Assembly: GCF_032854445.1 (NCBI RefSeq)
Contig: NC_088305.1
Location: 27,988,628-28,048,627, forward strand
Reading direction: 5' to 3'
Source of the DNA: Liolophura sinensis
Lineage: Eukaryota > Mollusca > Polyplacophora > Chitonida > Chitonidae
Length of the DNA: 60,000 bases
Both the position numbers and the translations under genes were made by a program. Shown here in pieces: positions 12,672 through 24,860 of this stretch. The notes below the pieces were generated by a model. It was not told where the DNA came from, did no database searches, and worked only from the letters and a program-made list of their open reading frames with translations. Position 1 is the first letter of the stretch. Each line of letters opens with the position of its first letter.

Positions 12672-15315
12672 CTAGCTTTCTCTGTCAATCTCGTCTGGGT
12701 TTTCAAACTCTGCACTGCATTGCCTTTCTAACTCGAGAAACTCTTCGCCTTCTAGGTCTGGTTCATATTTGCTTGCTGACTCTCCATCAAATTGGTCATT
12801 TGACTCTGGGTCAAACTGGACTTTCCTTCTGTTTAGAGCAGTCCAGCTCTCAAGGCCCATGGGGACGAGCCTTCGAGGCGCCATTTGACGATAGAAGAAG
12901 CGATTCAAGATTTTGGCACAATGGCGGGGTAGTCGTTTGGATGGTTGTTAGCTTCAAACATGGCGTCCATTTCTCGAAAGTCCATCCGCTCACACAATGT
13001 CTTGAGAATCCCCCTGGCTGGTTTAATAGGACAAGGCTTGTCGGGGTCCAAGGACGGAGTCACTACACGGATTGGCCGTCTGCCGTCTTGAGGGGGCGGA
13101 GTGCTTGGTGGTTTCGGGCATAGTAAGAGCTGGGTGGGTGATTTTGCCTGAACCGGTTGTTTTGACTGAACCGGTTGTTTTGGCTGAACCGGTGGTTCTG
13201 GTTGTATGGGAGATGTTTGCTGAACGGGATGCTTTGGCAGAACAGGTGCTTTTGGCTGAACCGATGGTTCCGACTGAACGGTAGGTTTTGGCTGAATCGT
13301 CGATTTTGGCTGAACCGGTGATTTTAGCTGAAGCGGTAGTTTTGGTAGAATCGGTGGTTTGGGCTGAATTGGTGATTTGGCAGAACGGGTGTTGGCTGAA
13401 CGACTGGCTTTGGTTTAGCTGCTGGTTCAGGATGAAACGGTGGTTTTGGTTTAATTGCTGGTTTAGGTTGAGTCGGTGATTCGCTTAGGAGCAGCTTTAC
13501 GGGAAGCGGGATTTTCGATCCGTTCTGTCTAGCTAGCATTCTGATGTCGGGTTTAGGTGGCTTCAAACTGTCTTGTTGCTTTGTTTTTCGAATTCCAGTT
13601 TTGGGCTGAACTGGTCTTTGGCTGATATTGGTGGAGAAAGAGAAACAGCTTGTGGCTGCATAAAACTGCGTCTTCACTCCAGGTTTAGATTTTCCATAGC
13701 CGGTAGAGGGAATGTCATTGTACAGGTTGGAACGCAGGTTGACTCGTCGGATAGGCTTTTGAGGACGATTTGTCACTTGAGCCGGATGTCTGAGGTTTGT
13801 TGACATAGAAGATGTGCGCTGCCTTATAGACACCAGTTGAGATGTACTCTGTACTGACTTTATGGGAAGTGGCAGTTTTGATCCATTTAGCCTAGCCATG
13901 GTCCTGATGTCTGTGGTAGGTGCCGATGAAGCATCCTTCGACGCAACGGTAGTTGTGGAAGAAGTATCCTTTGATGCAGTAGCAGCTTCCGATGATGTGG
14001 AGGATGTCGTGGGTAGGCTAGACGCGGATAGCTTGACAGGAATTGGGAGTCTGGACCCATTGAGTCTGGCCACGGTCCTGATATCAACTTTGCGTGTTGG
14101 TGTAGGATCTTTCTGCAGGGTTTGACATGTTTGTCCTCTAAGAGATGGTGCTATATTGTTTCTGGTGGACACAAACGATCGGCTTGTCTGCATGATACAT
14201 GTTGGTTTTGGTTTTGTCTTACATCTCCCATAACCACTGGAGGCAATTTTCTTGTAGCGGTTGTTATGTATAAGCCTTGGTCGAGGGGACAGCAGGGGAA
14301 CTCTTATCCTTCTGGGCACTGGCTGGGGGTAAGTCTCATTGGCTGTCGCTTGCGTGACACTCTTCTTGGCTGTGGCTTGGGTGACAGTCTCCTTGGGGGT
14401 CACTTGGGTTACATTCTCCTTTGCTGTTGCTTGGGCGACAGTCTCCTTGAAAGTGGCTCGGGCGATAGTCTCCTTGACTGTCGGATGGTTTGGGGTTCCC
14501 TTGGCTGTCGCTTGGATGACATTCTCCTTGACTGTGCCTGGGCTAAACCACTGATCAACCATCGTGCATAACCTGCCATATGCTTTGTGCAATCTTCTGA
14601 TCAAATCGTGAATCTCTGGAGAAATATCTGATCTCTGTGATCCTGTGACATTAACTTTTGCAAACTGATAAGGCAATGGTATGCGAGATTGTTTGAAGCC
14701 TCCACCGTAGGATTTAGGCGCTGGATTCTGCCACATATGCCCTCTGATGGGCCTAGGAAGGTAACACGGATGGGGTAAGTCTATAATTGGTCTCACGTTG
14801 AGCTCGGAATATCCGTCTATCTTCGCTAGCCGTTGAAGCAGGTTGTAGCCATCATCAAGGACTGGTCTATCCGTCTCTGGAATCAGCATGGAATAATCCT
14901 TGTAGTCTGGTTTAATGACGTATATTACCTCAAACACACGCCATTCCAGGTCCTCCATTTCATAAGCCAGCATGTTTAGGTCCATGTCATGTAACCAGCC
15001 CAGCGACTCGGGCTTTGGTAGGATCTCCTTTGCGTATCTGGAGGAAGAATAACATGATATGGGCAATTTTAGAATCAACTGAAAGAACACGTGGTAAGCC
15101 AGCCTACATGCATGATAGAGTTCCTTGTTTAGAGGACAAAAAGGCAATGATAGAAAGGAGATTAGAATGTTCAATTTTAACAATCAACAATTTTAACGTA
15201 CAGAAAAATGACAAGACAATGCTGACTTTGGCAGACTAAACACAGAGGCAATTTCAACCTTCGGGAGAAAGGGAAAGATACAGTTCACTTCTACAGAAAC
15301 AAAGCCTAAGCCATT

Positions 15316-15464
15316 TGATTTATTTATTTCATTTGATTAGTTTTTTACGCCATACTCAAGAATATTTTACTTATATGACGACGGCTAGCATTGTGGTGGG
15401 AGGAAACCGGGCAGAGCCCGGGGGAAACCCACAACCATCCGCAGGTTGCTGCAGACCTTCCCAA
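15316..15464 (-). repeat. Truncated SINE in intron 4
   Basis: Minus-strand partial copy of the same SINE family as 3925-4160, with the tail (tttatttatttcatttgatt) and the ggaaaccgggcagagcccgg core but no tRNA head. It lies in the intron between exons 4 and 5 of the SxIP-rich gene. The orthologous copy is at 54,113-54,265. Confidence 0.75.
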
Positions 15465-16190
15465 GTATGCAAAGCCATATCAAAATGAGGAATCTAAGCA
15501 TCGAGTCCAACATTCGTATACCACTCATAAGCTGTATAAGAACGTTGCAAATTGATAGTTGCAAGACTCATTTCCAAAAACACCACAAACCACAACTTCC
15601 CAAAAGAAATTTTAAGAAATAATGTATAAATAGTAACTAAAGCTGGTAATATGTAACCGAGAAACAGTGGAGAGTTTTCACTGGGGCAGTGTAGACAGTG
15701 AGTTGACATTGAATTCTAGCAACGATATCGAATTAAATTTTCAAACTCGTTACCAGTAAATAATTTTCAGGTGGGATGAATATAGATAGCTCAGTCAAGC
15801 TTTGGTTGCCACCGTTCATAAAGGCATGATGTTGACGTAATAACCATGAATACTAAGCTTATACAGCTCTTGATGCCGCGGTTGCGCGGAATTAGATACA
15901 ACTATAACACGTGGAGATTGGTATATGATTTGAGCATTGGTATGAATGATTAGAATGAACAGGGGTTAAAATGTCAAGAGGCCATACTTCTGATAACTTA
16001 ATTATGTATGGCAATATACCAGTCAACTAACGTGGTTCTTCTGCTTCAACTCACTTGTCCATGGTCTTTTTCTGCATCATACAATCAAGCAAATTGAAAG
16101 TTTATAGAATACAAAGATTAAAGAAAAGCATATAAGTTGATATAGCAACAGGTGTGTGTCAGAAATGAACAATTTAAAAGAATAACTTAC
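15465..16190. other. Intron 4 sequence
   Basis: Intronic sequence of the minus-strand gene, conserved with 54,266-54,989. No further feature was recognised. Confidence 0.6.
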
Positions 16191-17129
16191 CTTTTGGGAT
16201 CCTCTGTAGCTGTTTTTTCTTTCTTCTTAGATCCCCCATAGCCACTTGAGGCAACTTTGTTGTAGCGATTGTTATGTATAAGTCTGGGTCGAAAAGATGA
16301 CAGAGGAACTCTTAATCTTCTGGGCACTGTCTTAGGGCAAGACTCATTGCTTGACATTGGGGTAGCAGTCTCCATGCCTGTAGTTTGGGGTACAGTCTCC
16401 TTGGCGGTCGGATGGGTGCGAGCACCTTTTGCTTTTGCTCGCTTGACATACTCCTTGACTGTGCCTGGGCTAAACCACTGATCAACCATTGTGCACAATT
16501 TAGCGTAAGCTTTGTGTAATCTTCTGATCAAATTGTGAATCTCTGGGGGAATATTTAATCTCTCCATGACGTTTTCTTTCGCAAATGGCAGTGGTATGCT
16601 TGATTTTTTGAAGCTTCCAGCACAGCTGGGTTTAGGCGATGGATGCTCCCACAAATGGCCTTTGATGGGTCTAGGAAGGTAACATGGACGCGGCAAGTCT
16701 GTGATTGGCCTCACGTTGAGCTGGGAGTATCCGTCTATCTTGGTTAACCGTCGCAGCAGTTTGTAGCTGTTATCAAGAAACAGATCTATCTGTCTCTGGG
16801 ATCAGCATGGCGTAGTCCTTGTAGTCTGGTTTAATGATGTAAACAACCTCAAACACACGCCATTCCAGATCCTCCATTTCATAAACGAGCATGTTTAGGT
16901 CGGTGTCCTGTAACCACTCCAGTGACCCAGACTTTGGTAGGATCTTCTTCGCATGTCTGGAGGAATGAAAACAAGAAGTTATGGGCAATTTTAGAATCAT
17001 ACATTTTACAGTCATAGAAGCATACATGCTGAAAAAGTTCATCCTTGACACTGTTAATTTCCGAAAGCTTTTGGAAAACGTCGAGAGTTTGTGTAGGGAA
17101 CTAGAAGATAATGAGAGAAAGGACATGGT

Positions 17130-17762
17130 AACGCTGATTTCCACAAAATAAACATACATTCAATTTCAGTGTCGGGAGGAAGGCTATGCTGACGACCACA
17201 GACAAAACATAAATACAACTTCAGCATCGGACGGAAAGGCTGGTGATCTCACTTCGACAGACAAACAGTTTGGAACAAATTCAACACTAAGAATACGGGC
17301 TGGATCACGTTGACTCCCACAGAAAAAAAGGAATAATTTTAGCATCGCGAGGAAGGACAGACAATGTTCGCTCAAAAGACAAAAAATAACTTCAACATTG
17401 GGAGGAAGAAGTGGGCAATGTTGACTTCCGCAAAAAAAAAAACAAAAAAAATTATCAGCACCGAGAAGAAGAACGGGGCAATGTTGACTTCCAAGGATAA
17501 GTCATAAAAACAATTTCAGAATCGGGAAAAAAAAACAAGGCAATGTTGGCTTCCAAAGACAGAATATGGAAACCATTTCAGGACGCACAGGCAGGACTGA
17601 GCAATGTTCACTACCACAGACAAACCATAAACACAATTTCAGCATCAAGGCGAAGGACTGGGCAATGTTAACTTAAACAGAAAAACTTGATAATTTCAGC
17701 ATGACGAGGAAGGAGAAGACAATGTTGACTTCCAAAGACAAAATATAAAACAATTTCAACAT
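17130..17762. repeat. Degenerate ~60-bp minisatellite in intron 3
   Basis: About ten to eleven imperfect units of roughly 57-62 bp. The shared phrase is caatgttgacttcc, then acagacaaa, then a run of A, then caatttcagcat, then a ggaggaagga-like stretch. Units diverge strongly, so this is an old array. One related unit occurs in intron 4 at about 15,200-15,290, consistent with the exon-4/exon-5 duplication having carried flanking intron. The whole array is deleted in the second copy (17,011-18,207 absent). Confidence 0.7.
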
Positions 17763-17947
17763 GTCATGTGTGACATGACACCAGTTAACACGTCGCTGTC
17801 AAGCGGCCATATGTCTTGTTATGTCTGACAAGATACTGTCAACACATGTCGCTGTCAAGTGGCCAAATGCACTTGTTATGCGTGAAAAGATACCAGTCAA
17901 CACATGTTGCTGTCAAGTGGCCACATGTCTTGTTATGTGTGACAAGG
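17763..17947. repeat. ~62-bp tandem repeat, three copies
   Basis: Three near-identical units containing gtcaacacatg, gctgtcaagtggccac and ttgttatg, with internal tgacaagata. It directly adjoins the preceding minisatellite and is absent from the second copy. Confidence 0.8.
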
Positions 17948-18080
17948 ATTGTTAGATTCAGGAATTTTTGTCGTCCTTGATTTGATTTCGTTAGAAGAAT
18001 TAACGAAATGGCGTATGAAAAAATAGGTATTATTCAAGCCTGAAATTTGTGAACATGGCATTTTAGTCCATCAGTTTTAA

Positions 18081-18961
18081 CAGTGTTCGCACGCCTGACG
18101 GCCAAAAAAATGCAAGGACTTTTCAAGTACTTTTATGTACTTAAAATACAAATTCAAGTACCTCAAACGACAATGACAATCTCCGCTTTCGAGTACAAAC
18201 TGAGACAACAGGCGCAACTTTTAATACTTTTTTAGGCCATTTCGAAAGTGTGGTTCAGCAATGACGTGGCATTCGACCAGTACGCAGCCTTGTGTTGGTG
18301 CCACAGCCGTCAGTTGGTGCAGACATCACTGATAATCAGATAACCCATCATTGATTCTTATAAATTTTCCTCTGTCCGTCAGAATAAAAAGCGCAGCTTA
18401 AAATTTTTCCGCACAACGCATGTGTTTGTAAACAGCGCCACTGTCAGTCATGATTAGTCCAAGGCGGACTTGCCCATACTGGAGACATCTATACTTCGGG
18501 GACACAATCGGCAGTATGCCCGATTGACACTGCTGGCGTCGCGCTCAAAACAGTCCTTGAAATCTACGAACTGCAGCCATTCATCGCTAAAACGACAGTT
18601 GCCAGGCATCTCCAATGCTTTTCTTTACGCACCAAATCACTCTCAATGACTACAGCTTAAGTTCTTACCGCCAAATCAAAAAATGGCGGTCTTAGCGCCC
18701 TGTGGCGGAAAAGAGGAAGTCTGTAGTGGCGCAAAACTATGACCGCGTACATACCACTGGCGGCCGCTTTAGGTGCTTGCCTGTTGTCAGTTGATTCACA
18801 CATTCTTACCACCGAATAACTTTCTTCACGTGACACAAACAAATCAAGTACTTTCAAGGACCTCCACATAAAAATGGTCAAATCAAGCACTTTCCAGTCC
18901 TTGAACTCCCAAAGTAATATTCAATTACTTTCAATATTTTCAACAACCCGTGCGAATCCTG
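18081..18961. mobile_element. Non-autonomous DNA element with short TIRs
   Basis: The left end is CAGTGTTCGCACG (18,081) and the right end is CGTGCGAATCCTG (to 18,961). These are inverted repeats with two mismatches in 13 bases. Sub-terminal phrases (caaggacttttcaagtac and caagtactttcaaggacc) are also inverted relatives. Flanking ttttaa / ttttac is at best an imperfect target duplication. The interior carries a truncated zinc-finger-like frame (18,454-18,609) and an inverted pair accgcca / tggcggt near 18,669. The general look is that of a hAT-class internally deleted element. That class assignment is inference. The second copy keeps only the right part (55,808-56,562). Confidence 0.55.
18454..18609 (-). 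pseudogene. Zinc-finger-like transposon protein remnant (copy 1)
   Basis: From ATG at 18,609 the frame reads about 51 residues. They include FSDEWLQFVDFKD, then AYCRLCPRSIDVSSMGKSAL, then a stop. The order W...F..W, C-x2-C, then ..MGKSAL resembles the first half of a zinc-binding domain seen in transposon-derived proteins, where paired histidines would follow. Here the frame ends before them. The second copy (56,049-56,210) is better preserved, with DWLERD where this copy has DCFERD. Confidence 0.4.
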
Positions 18962-19684
18962 TTTTACAGCACAGAAAACATAAAACTGCTATGTCCAAAT
19001 ACAGAACATCATTTGAATTTTTTTTTATAAATTTAAAAATTTTGAGGTATTTGATTTTTGTGTCGAAAGCAAAGGGCGGTATCCAACCATGATAAGATAC
19101 AAATCAACTTCCGTAGCCGCTTATTTAATCAAACAACGAACTATGTCCCGTTTATACCACAACACACAAAGAGAAAGGATTGCAGATGTGATAATGAGAA
19201 CTTACCGATCGAAATCCTCTGCCCTTTCTATCCGTTTTAACAAACTAAGTTCAGCCACATCTTGGCGTCTTTGCTCTATTTTCCTGTTCACATATTCATC
19301 TGAAGTAGACGAAGTTGTATCAAAGTACTGCCAAACCCAATCAGAAACTTCAAATTTAATTTAAAGGAGAACTCCACAATACAAGCTAACTCGCTGACAC
19401 CATAACTTTATGTGCAAACAAAGACATCTGTATATGAGAAAAGAAAAAATCACATTGAAATCAGCCCGACCACTTTACTCAGTCAGGCCGGTAAACCACT
19501 ATAGTAGTTAAACTGATATGAAGTAATGTCCCCACTACCTAAATATATTTACACATGTCCGAAAGTGAAAGCTCTTGGGTACAATCTGACAGATAAATCA
19601 TTACATGTCCGTATATTATAGGTTGGATCCTACAAGTACGTGCGGTTCGTGTCATTTCAGAAGATTAGCTTCTTCCTTTTCTTG

Positions 19685-19720
19685 AACAACGTAAAACACC
19701 AATCAAACAAATAAATAAAT
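19685..19720 (+). repeat. SINE 3' tail fragment
   Basis: Only the tail acgtaaaacaccaatcaaac plus an aaataaataaa run remains, identical in type to the end of the SINE at 8136-8392. It lies in intron 2 of the minus-strand gene and recurs at about 57,288-57,322. Confidence 0.6.
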
Positions 19721-21169
19721 TTTGGCCTTTTCACTATATTGTATGTGTCATTTTATGTTGGGAAAGATGCACAAAAAAAGACCTGTGGCAATCTAACACG
19801 ACAACTTGGGTTGTTTCATTCAACACAGAAATGTGTTACCCCAACACAAACGTGTATATGAAGTACACATTTTTGTGTTACAAAATAATAAAAACAAAAA
19901 CAAGATCTTGAGTTAATTAAGCACAAGATAGAATTGTTCAAATATGACACAAGACTTTTGTTGTAAAGAACTAATGTTTGTGTTCATTCTTTACAAGTGT
20001 TTTTCGTGTATTTCATTAATTTTGAGACAACTGGGCGTAAACAAACATCGCCGACAACATCAACCGCAAGTTACATTTCAGAAGGTTTCTATTTGCATCG
20101 TTAAATGTGAAAATAAAATATGCATTTAAGTTTTTATTATTCACTGAATACTATCAGAGTTGTTGTTTGAACTCATACTAAAACAAGAATGGCTGAAATT
20201 AAGAGGTCGACTCGAAGTTTCACGAAGCTGTCATATCCTTAGGCACACCAAGATTTCATGCAACTAGCCCGATTTCACGAGGCGTTAACTGAATTATTCG
20301 TGAAAGTTCAAATCTTTCTAAAGTCTTCTAGAAATCAACTTACTGAACACTGGTTGAGACCCGAAACTGCTGGAAGTTGAGCTGCCTTGTCCATCGTTCC
20401 AGAAGGCCTTGCTGGTTGAACTGTCACAGACCAATGATTTGACGTCATAGCTCGAATCATCCTGGTAGATGTGACTGGCTGAACCAGCCACATACATTCT
20501 GGTTCCCAAATATGCAGGGGGCGACGTATCTGAAAATTAGCCATCGTATGTGTAACCAAAAATCTGATATAATCTCTAATCACATAAGTTATACAAGTGT
20601 TCATAAATTTATTGCTGGTAATCGTCAAAATAAAAATTAAAATCAAAGAAAAGAGAAAGAAGACTCCCAGGTTTTCTCGTCTTGAAGTAAATTACTGAAG
20701 TAAATTGATAAGCGGCTATATTTCACTGGTAATAAGTGTAACAATTTGCCAAGTTTGGTACTGTCTTCACTGCTCTAGATTTACTCTGTTGTAAGTCTTT
20801 CATATGTATGTATTTAAGTTATTTATTTAAGAATTACTCAAGACTTTTAAGAAATGTTTTTGACTTTATGTCTTAAGAGGTCTCGTTTTCGGTAAACAAA
20901 AATTCATTACACTGATATTTTAGAATTATACAGCTGAAACAGATGCCTTTCCCTTTAACATATATAGTTGTATTAACAGTGAATCCTTTCATACCTGGGC
21001 AAATCGTCGCTGGTGTCGATTTAGGGACATAACCCTGGGTCCCTGTGCTCTCTATTGGAGGGAGGGAGAAACGGTTGTGGCATCTCCAAGCCATCGGCTG
21101 CAGAGATAAAAATGCAGAATTTCGAAAATAAAATCAGTCGCTGATTGGAAACTACCATAAAAACAATCT

Positions 21170-22010
21170 TTAGACTATCCCAGATCTATGGCAGCAGAGC
21201 CAAATAGTTTTCTAATTTGCATACCCTATTATTAGGTTAATTTGGGCTAAATTATTTTCATATATTAAGAAATTTGAAATTAATACCTTATACACCATGA
21301 GTGCCGTTCATACTCATGAAAATAGTTAATGTTTTTAACATTTTGAATTCATTAGGCAATATTCTTCATAATTTAGGGGTTTTTTTATGCTGTACTTTGG
21401 GCATTTCTTAAAGGGTATTTCAAAAGGTTCAGATGCACCTCATGTCACCGTGAAACTATCTTTAATTTTAGAATATCCCAGCTGTGTTATAAATTACCCA
21501 AAAACTATAATCGATTTCCCAGTTCCATCTAAGGTTAATATAAAACTATCCTAAATTAGTCTTTCATATTTTAGATTACGATAAAGCTATCTTATGATAG
21601 ACGAGTTATAACTTAGACTGTTTAAAAAACTAAACCTGATCTTAATTTACATCGTCGTATAGCTATAAGAAACTAAATATATCTCAAATTATGATAGCTC
21701 ATCTATAAAGTATCGAGATTTATTGGTTGTGGGTGGTTGCTCTTCTGCTAGATGAAAGAACGCAGATCTGGATGCCAACATGAGACTTCAATCATCAGTA
21801 ATAAAGTGATATTTAAAAAAACAACAGAATACGGCAACCCAAAAATACGATTACCTCAATTGAAGTCCCCAAACCCTAAAACGATTATCCCAAAATCTAG
21901 AGTAATATTATCTCAAAGCTTGATAATATCAACAAAAACCAAGTGAAAAATATTTCGTATGTCAATACGACGATTTCAAAGCTACTGTAAAATACCCCAA
22001 AGCTTGAATC
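21170..22010. repeat. Degenerate short phrase repeats
   Basis: Many loosely related phrases of the type actatccca / acgattatcccaaa / attatctcaaagctt / ataccccaaagcttg recur every 25-40 bases, without an exact period. No coding or structural role is evident. The region straddles the left end of the 3.1-kb tandem unit and recurs at about 58,890-59,720. Confidence 0.4.
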
Positions 22011-24860
22011 GAATGAAGCAGGATTGTAGGCCTTACTAACATGTTTTACATTGTACTTAATGAATATTTAACAGAATAAAGGCTTAGTCGTGTTGTAACA
22101 GAAACCACGTAACATAATGGCTGGAAATAAGCAGCACGGCAAGGAAAATGAAGTATTTTTACTGGGGCTAAATGTTCAGTAGAGGACAAAACTGTCATGT
22201 ATAATGACTAAATAAGATTGTGACTTTTTTAATTATGTCAACAGCTAGAAAATTTGCCATTATGTCCTGTATCATCTTTAACATTATTTCCAAGCTTGTA
22301 ACCATTGTACCGAATTAAACGTTTACCCTTTAATGGAGTTAAACAATAAATTCTTACTACAAGTTGGCTCTTTTCACTCTCGCGTTTGGTGTGTTAGGCC
22401 TACACATTTGAGACAAAGAGAGGAAAATCATGGCGACTGGTCTAATTCTTGGCAAAACTGCTGTGTAATTTATAAGATTGTATCTTTTCAAAACATGAAT
22501 GCTTGAAAATTTGCCATTATGTACTGCCACAAGTTAAACATTATTTCAAAGCCTGTACCATTGACAAATCGAATTAAAATTTAACCCTTTAATGCCTACG
22601 GTGTTCAGTGATTGATCATGACTACAAGTGAACTATTTCTATCCTCTGTTGTTATCTGAATAGCCGTAATTTGGCAGAGGAAAATCATGGCGAGTGGTCT
22701 GATTCTAAGTGAAGTGATTCTCACATGATTTAGTACATGTACACGAGCGACAGACAAATTACATAATAAACTAAATCAAAGACAAACATGTATCTCAAGA
22801 AAAACTGTACCTCTCTTATGGTTTCTTCTAAACCCGTATCTTCTGAGAAGAAAGATCTGTGAGTTTTACTTTAGCATCAACGTCTGCACAATGTCGCTCT
22901 ACCGCGAAAATGTTCAGCAGAAAGATCTCTGTTGTTCACGTCACGTGTTTGTGACGTATCAAACTGCGTCACACAGTTATGACGTATATGATTTGACAAG
23001 CAAACAAATGCACTGACATACAGCCTATAACGTCATAATGGACAGCATGCATCACAAGATTTTTGGCCAACTTTTTGGCCAGCGTACGTTTCTTTCGTGA
23101 TTCAGATTATGTACATTTCAGCTTGAAAATTGACACAATTTCCCTGTCGTCTGGTCGATTTCATGCGACTAAAAAAACAAAAGCCATACAAGCAAAACGA
23201 AAAATCCCGTCAAAATACACAAAAGCCAGCGCAAAATTAAACTATGATGTTGTTCCGTAAATCTCTTTATATAATAACACGACATACACAAACGTATTAC
23301 GCTTGATTACGACTTCAGGAGGTCATAATTCTAATGGATGTTAATATACAGGCCTATGCTTAACCTGCAAGTGGTACATGCTATACTGCATGCTATTTTC
23401 ACCTCTATATTTTGTAAAATAAACCTTTCGATATCGTTGATTATTTAACAAAGAAAAAATACTGACAAGCATAAATACAACTCACGTGGCTGCTTTCGGA
23501 AGTCAGTCACCGGTGAAATAACGATCTTTCAACTTCGCTGTGTTGACGTGAACGTCTGTCAACTATGGGTGTCGTGTTACGACTGTGCAGTCGCGTCAGA
23601 AGTGACGTCATTTGTTTGTGACGAAGCTCAAACAGACGCACGGTTTTATGACAATTTCAGTGACGTAGGTTAGAAGTGTTGTCCGTGATAGTGGAAGAGT
23701 CTGTTAAATCGATGGAACAATGTATGTGCATTCACTGTACATACACTTCTTGATGTCTTTTTAGAGTGTAGTTTTTAGCTCTTAACACTTTTAATGTGGA
23801 GATATATTGTACAGGGGCGTAGGAAGGAAAGGAAAAGTGGGGCGGGACCATCATCCAAACCATTGAGGCGATTGTTGGCCCCGGAAGGTCTTAGACCCTG
23901 TATAGCCGTACGCGCGTTTGAGCGTGAAAAATATCCATCCTTAAGGTTGTAATGAAGAAGGCCCGCATGCTGTACATTTTGGCGCAAATTTAGTTTTCGG
24001 ATCGCATACTTTACATGTTTATAGGCCTACTTACTTTCCGCTAAAACACTGATACGCGCTATGTGAGTTGTGAAATATTTACTCTATATAGCGCATGAGG
24101 ATAAACTGAACCATGTTTATGCCTGTAGCTGGAGAGGTGATTGGGTCGTACATAGGCAAGCGGAACGAGTTTCCCAGCCCAGGGGGCGCCCCAGAAGCAC
24201 CGGAAGATTCCAGACGTCCGGAGTCATGTTCTAAACGCCTTTTCGACTAGTTAAAATAAATACAAACAGATCTACAGTATATACTAATACTTAGTATTAA
24301 ATCAGGAGGTTTACCTGGTACCGACATAAGGTCAGCGTTTCCTTCCAGTCAAGCTGATCGAATAGATAACGTAAATCTTAATATTCTGAAGAGCAGCTAA
24401 CAGGCCTAAGATGCAAAAACTTCTCCAATACAGTTGTGTTAACGTGGAATAATAATAAGTATCTATAATGTAATAATTACATATTACATACGAATATGTT
24501 TCAAACAATATCAGGGAATAGGTTGTACATTTTTCTAGTCTTTGCACAGTCCTGTGGCTGATAGAATTAAGCTATGTATTAAAGTGTCATTTTGATTTCA
24601 TGTTCTAATGCCGACCTAGGTCATATTATGGTGGTGCTTCACTGAAAAAGACACTGGTGACACTAATCTGTTAAGGTGATAAAATAGTATGGAGTGATGA
24701 CAGAATAGATTAGATTATTGTTACAAACTATTCTGTTATAAATATGACAGAGTTTCTCTGTTATGCCATCATAACACATTTGTTGGTGTAACAAGGCATA
24801 TTGTGTTGCATTAAGAAGTTTGTACGGCACACGGCGATGGAGGGTCCTCTTTTCGATCGG
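21770..24860. repeat. 3.1-kb tandem unit, copy 1
   Basis: A unit of 3,091 bp that starts at gatgccaacatgagacttc and is repeated head to tail at 24,861. Identity to copy 2 is high, with scattered substitutions and some indels. For example, about 33 bases around 22,975-23,007 are present here and missing in copy 2. It contains a TGACG-rich region (22,937-23,665) and segments reminiscent of old DNA-transposon ends (acaggggcgtaggaagg near 23,812, aggcaagcggaacg near 24,153). No convincing ORF was found. Confidence 0.85.
22937..23665. promoter_or_regulatory. TGACG (CRE-like) site cluster
   Basis: Around ten TGACG/CGTCA half sites lie in about 730 bp. They include a full palindrome TGACGTCA at 23,603-23,610, a TGACGTAT near 22,951, and an E-box-like CACGTG inside gtcacgtgt near 22,940. 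CREB/ATF or bZIP binding is the usual reading of such sites. Function here is inference. The cluster is kept in copy 2 of the unit (26,045-26,770; palindrome at 26,705-26,712). It lies upstream of the minus-strand SxIP-rich gene and could contain its promoter. Confidence 0.35.

Larger units (their letters stand above)
12672..21097 (-). pseudogene. SxIP/PP1-motif Pro-rich protein, copy 1 (frameshifted)
   Basis: The same five-exon gene as at 51,454-58,818. Exons: 21,097-20,995 (ATG at 21,094), 20,529-20,344, 19,347-19,206, 16,956-16,191 and 15,037-12,672. All splice sites and phases match the second copy. Compared with that copy there are four single-base length changes. One is a +1 in an A run near 16,774 (exon 4 is 766 bp instead of 765). 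In exon 5 there is a -1 in a T run near 13,376, a +1 T near 12,904 and a +1 in a G run near 12,926. Each breaks the frame. All four are homopolymer length changes, which is also the typical long-read error, so the lesions may be assembly errors in an intact gene. Protein features are described under the second copy. Confidence 0.7.

Noticed and set aside
13072-14571. Several plus-strand frames rich in Val, Glu, Leu and Trp
   Set aside because: They are antisense shadows of the Pro-rich exon of the minus-strand gene, whose frame, stops and splice sites agree between copies.
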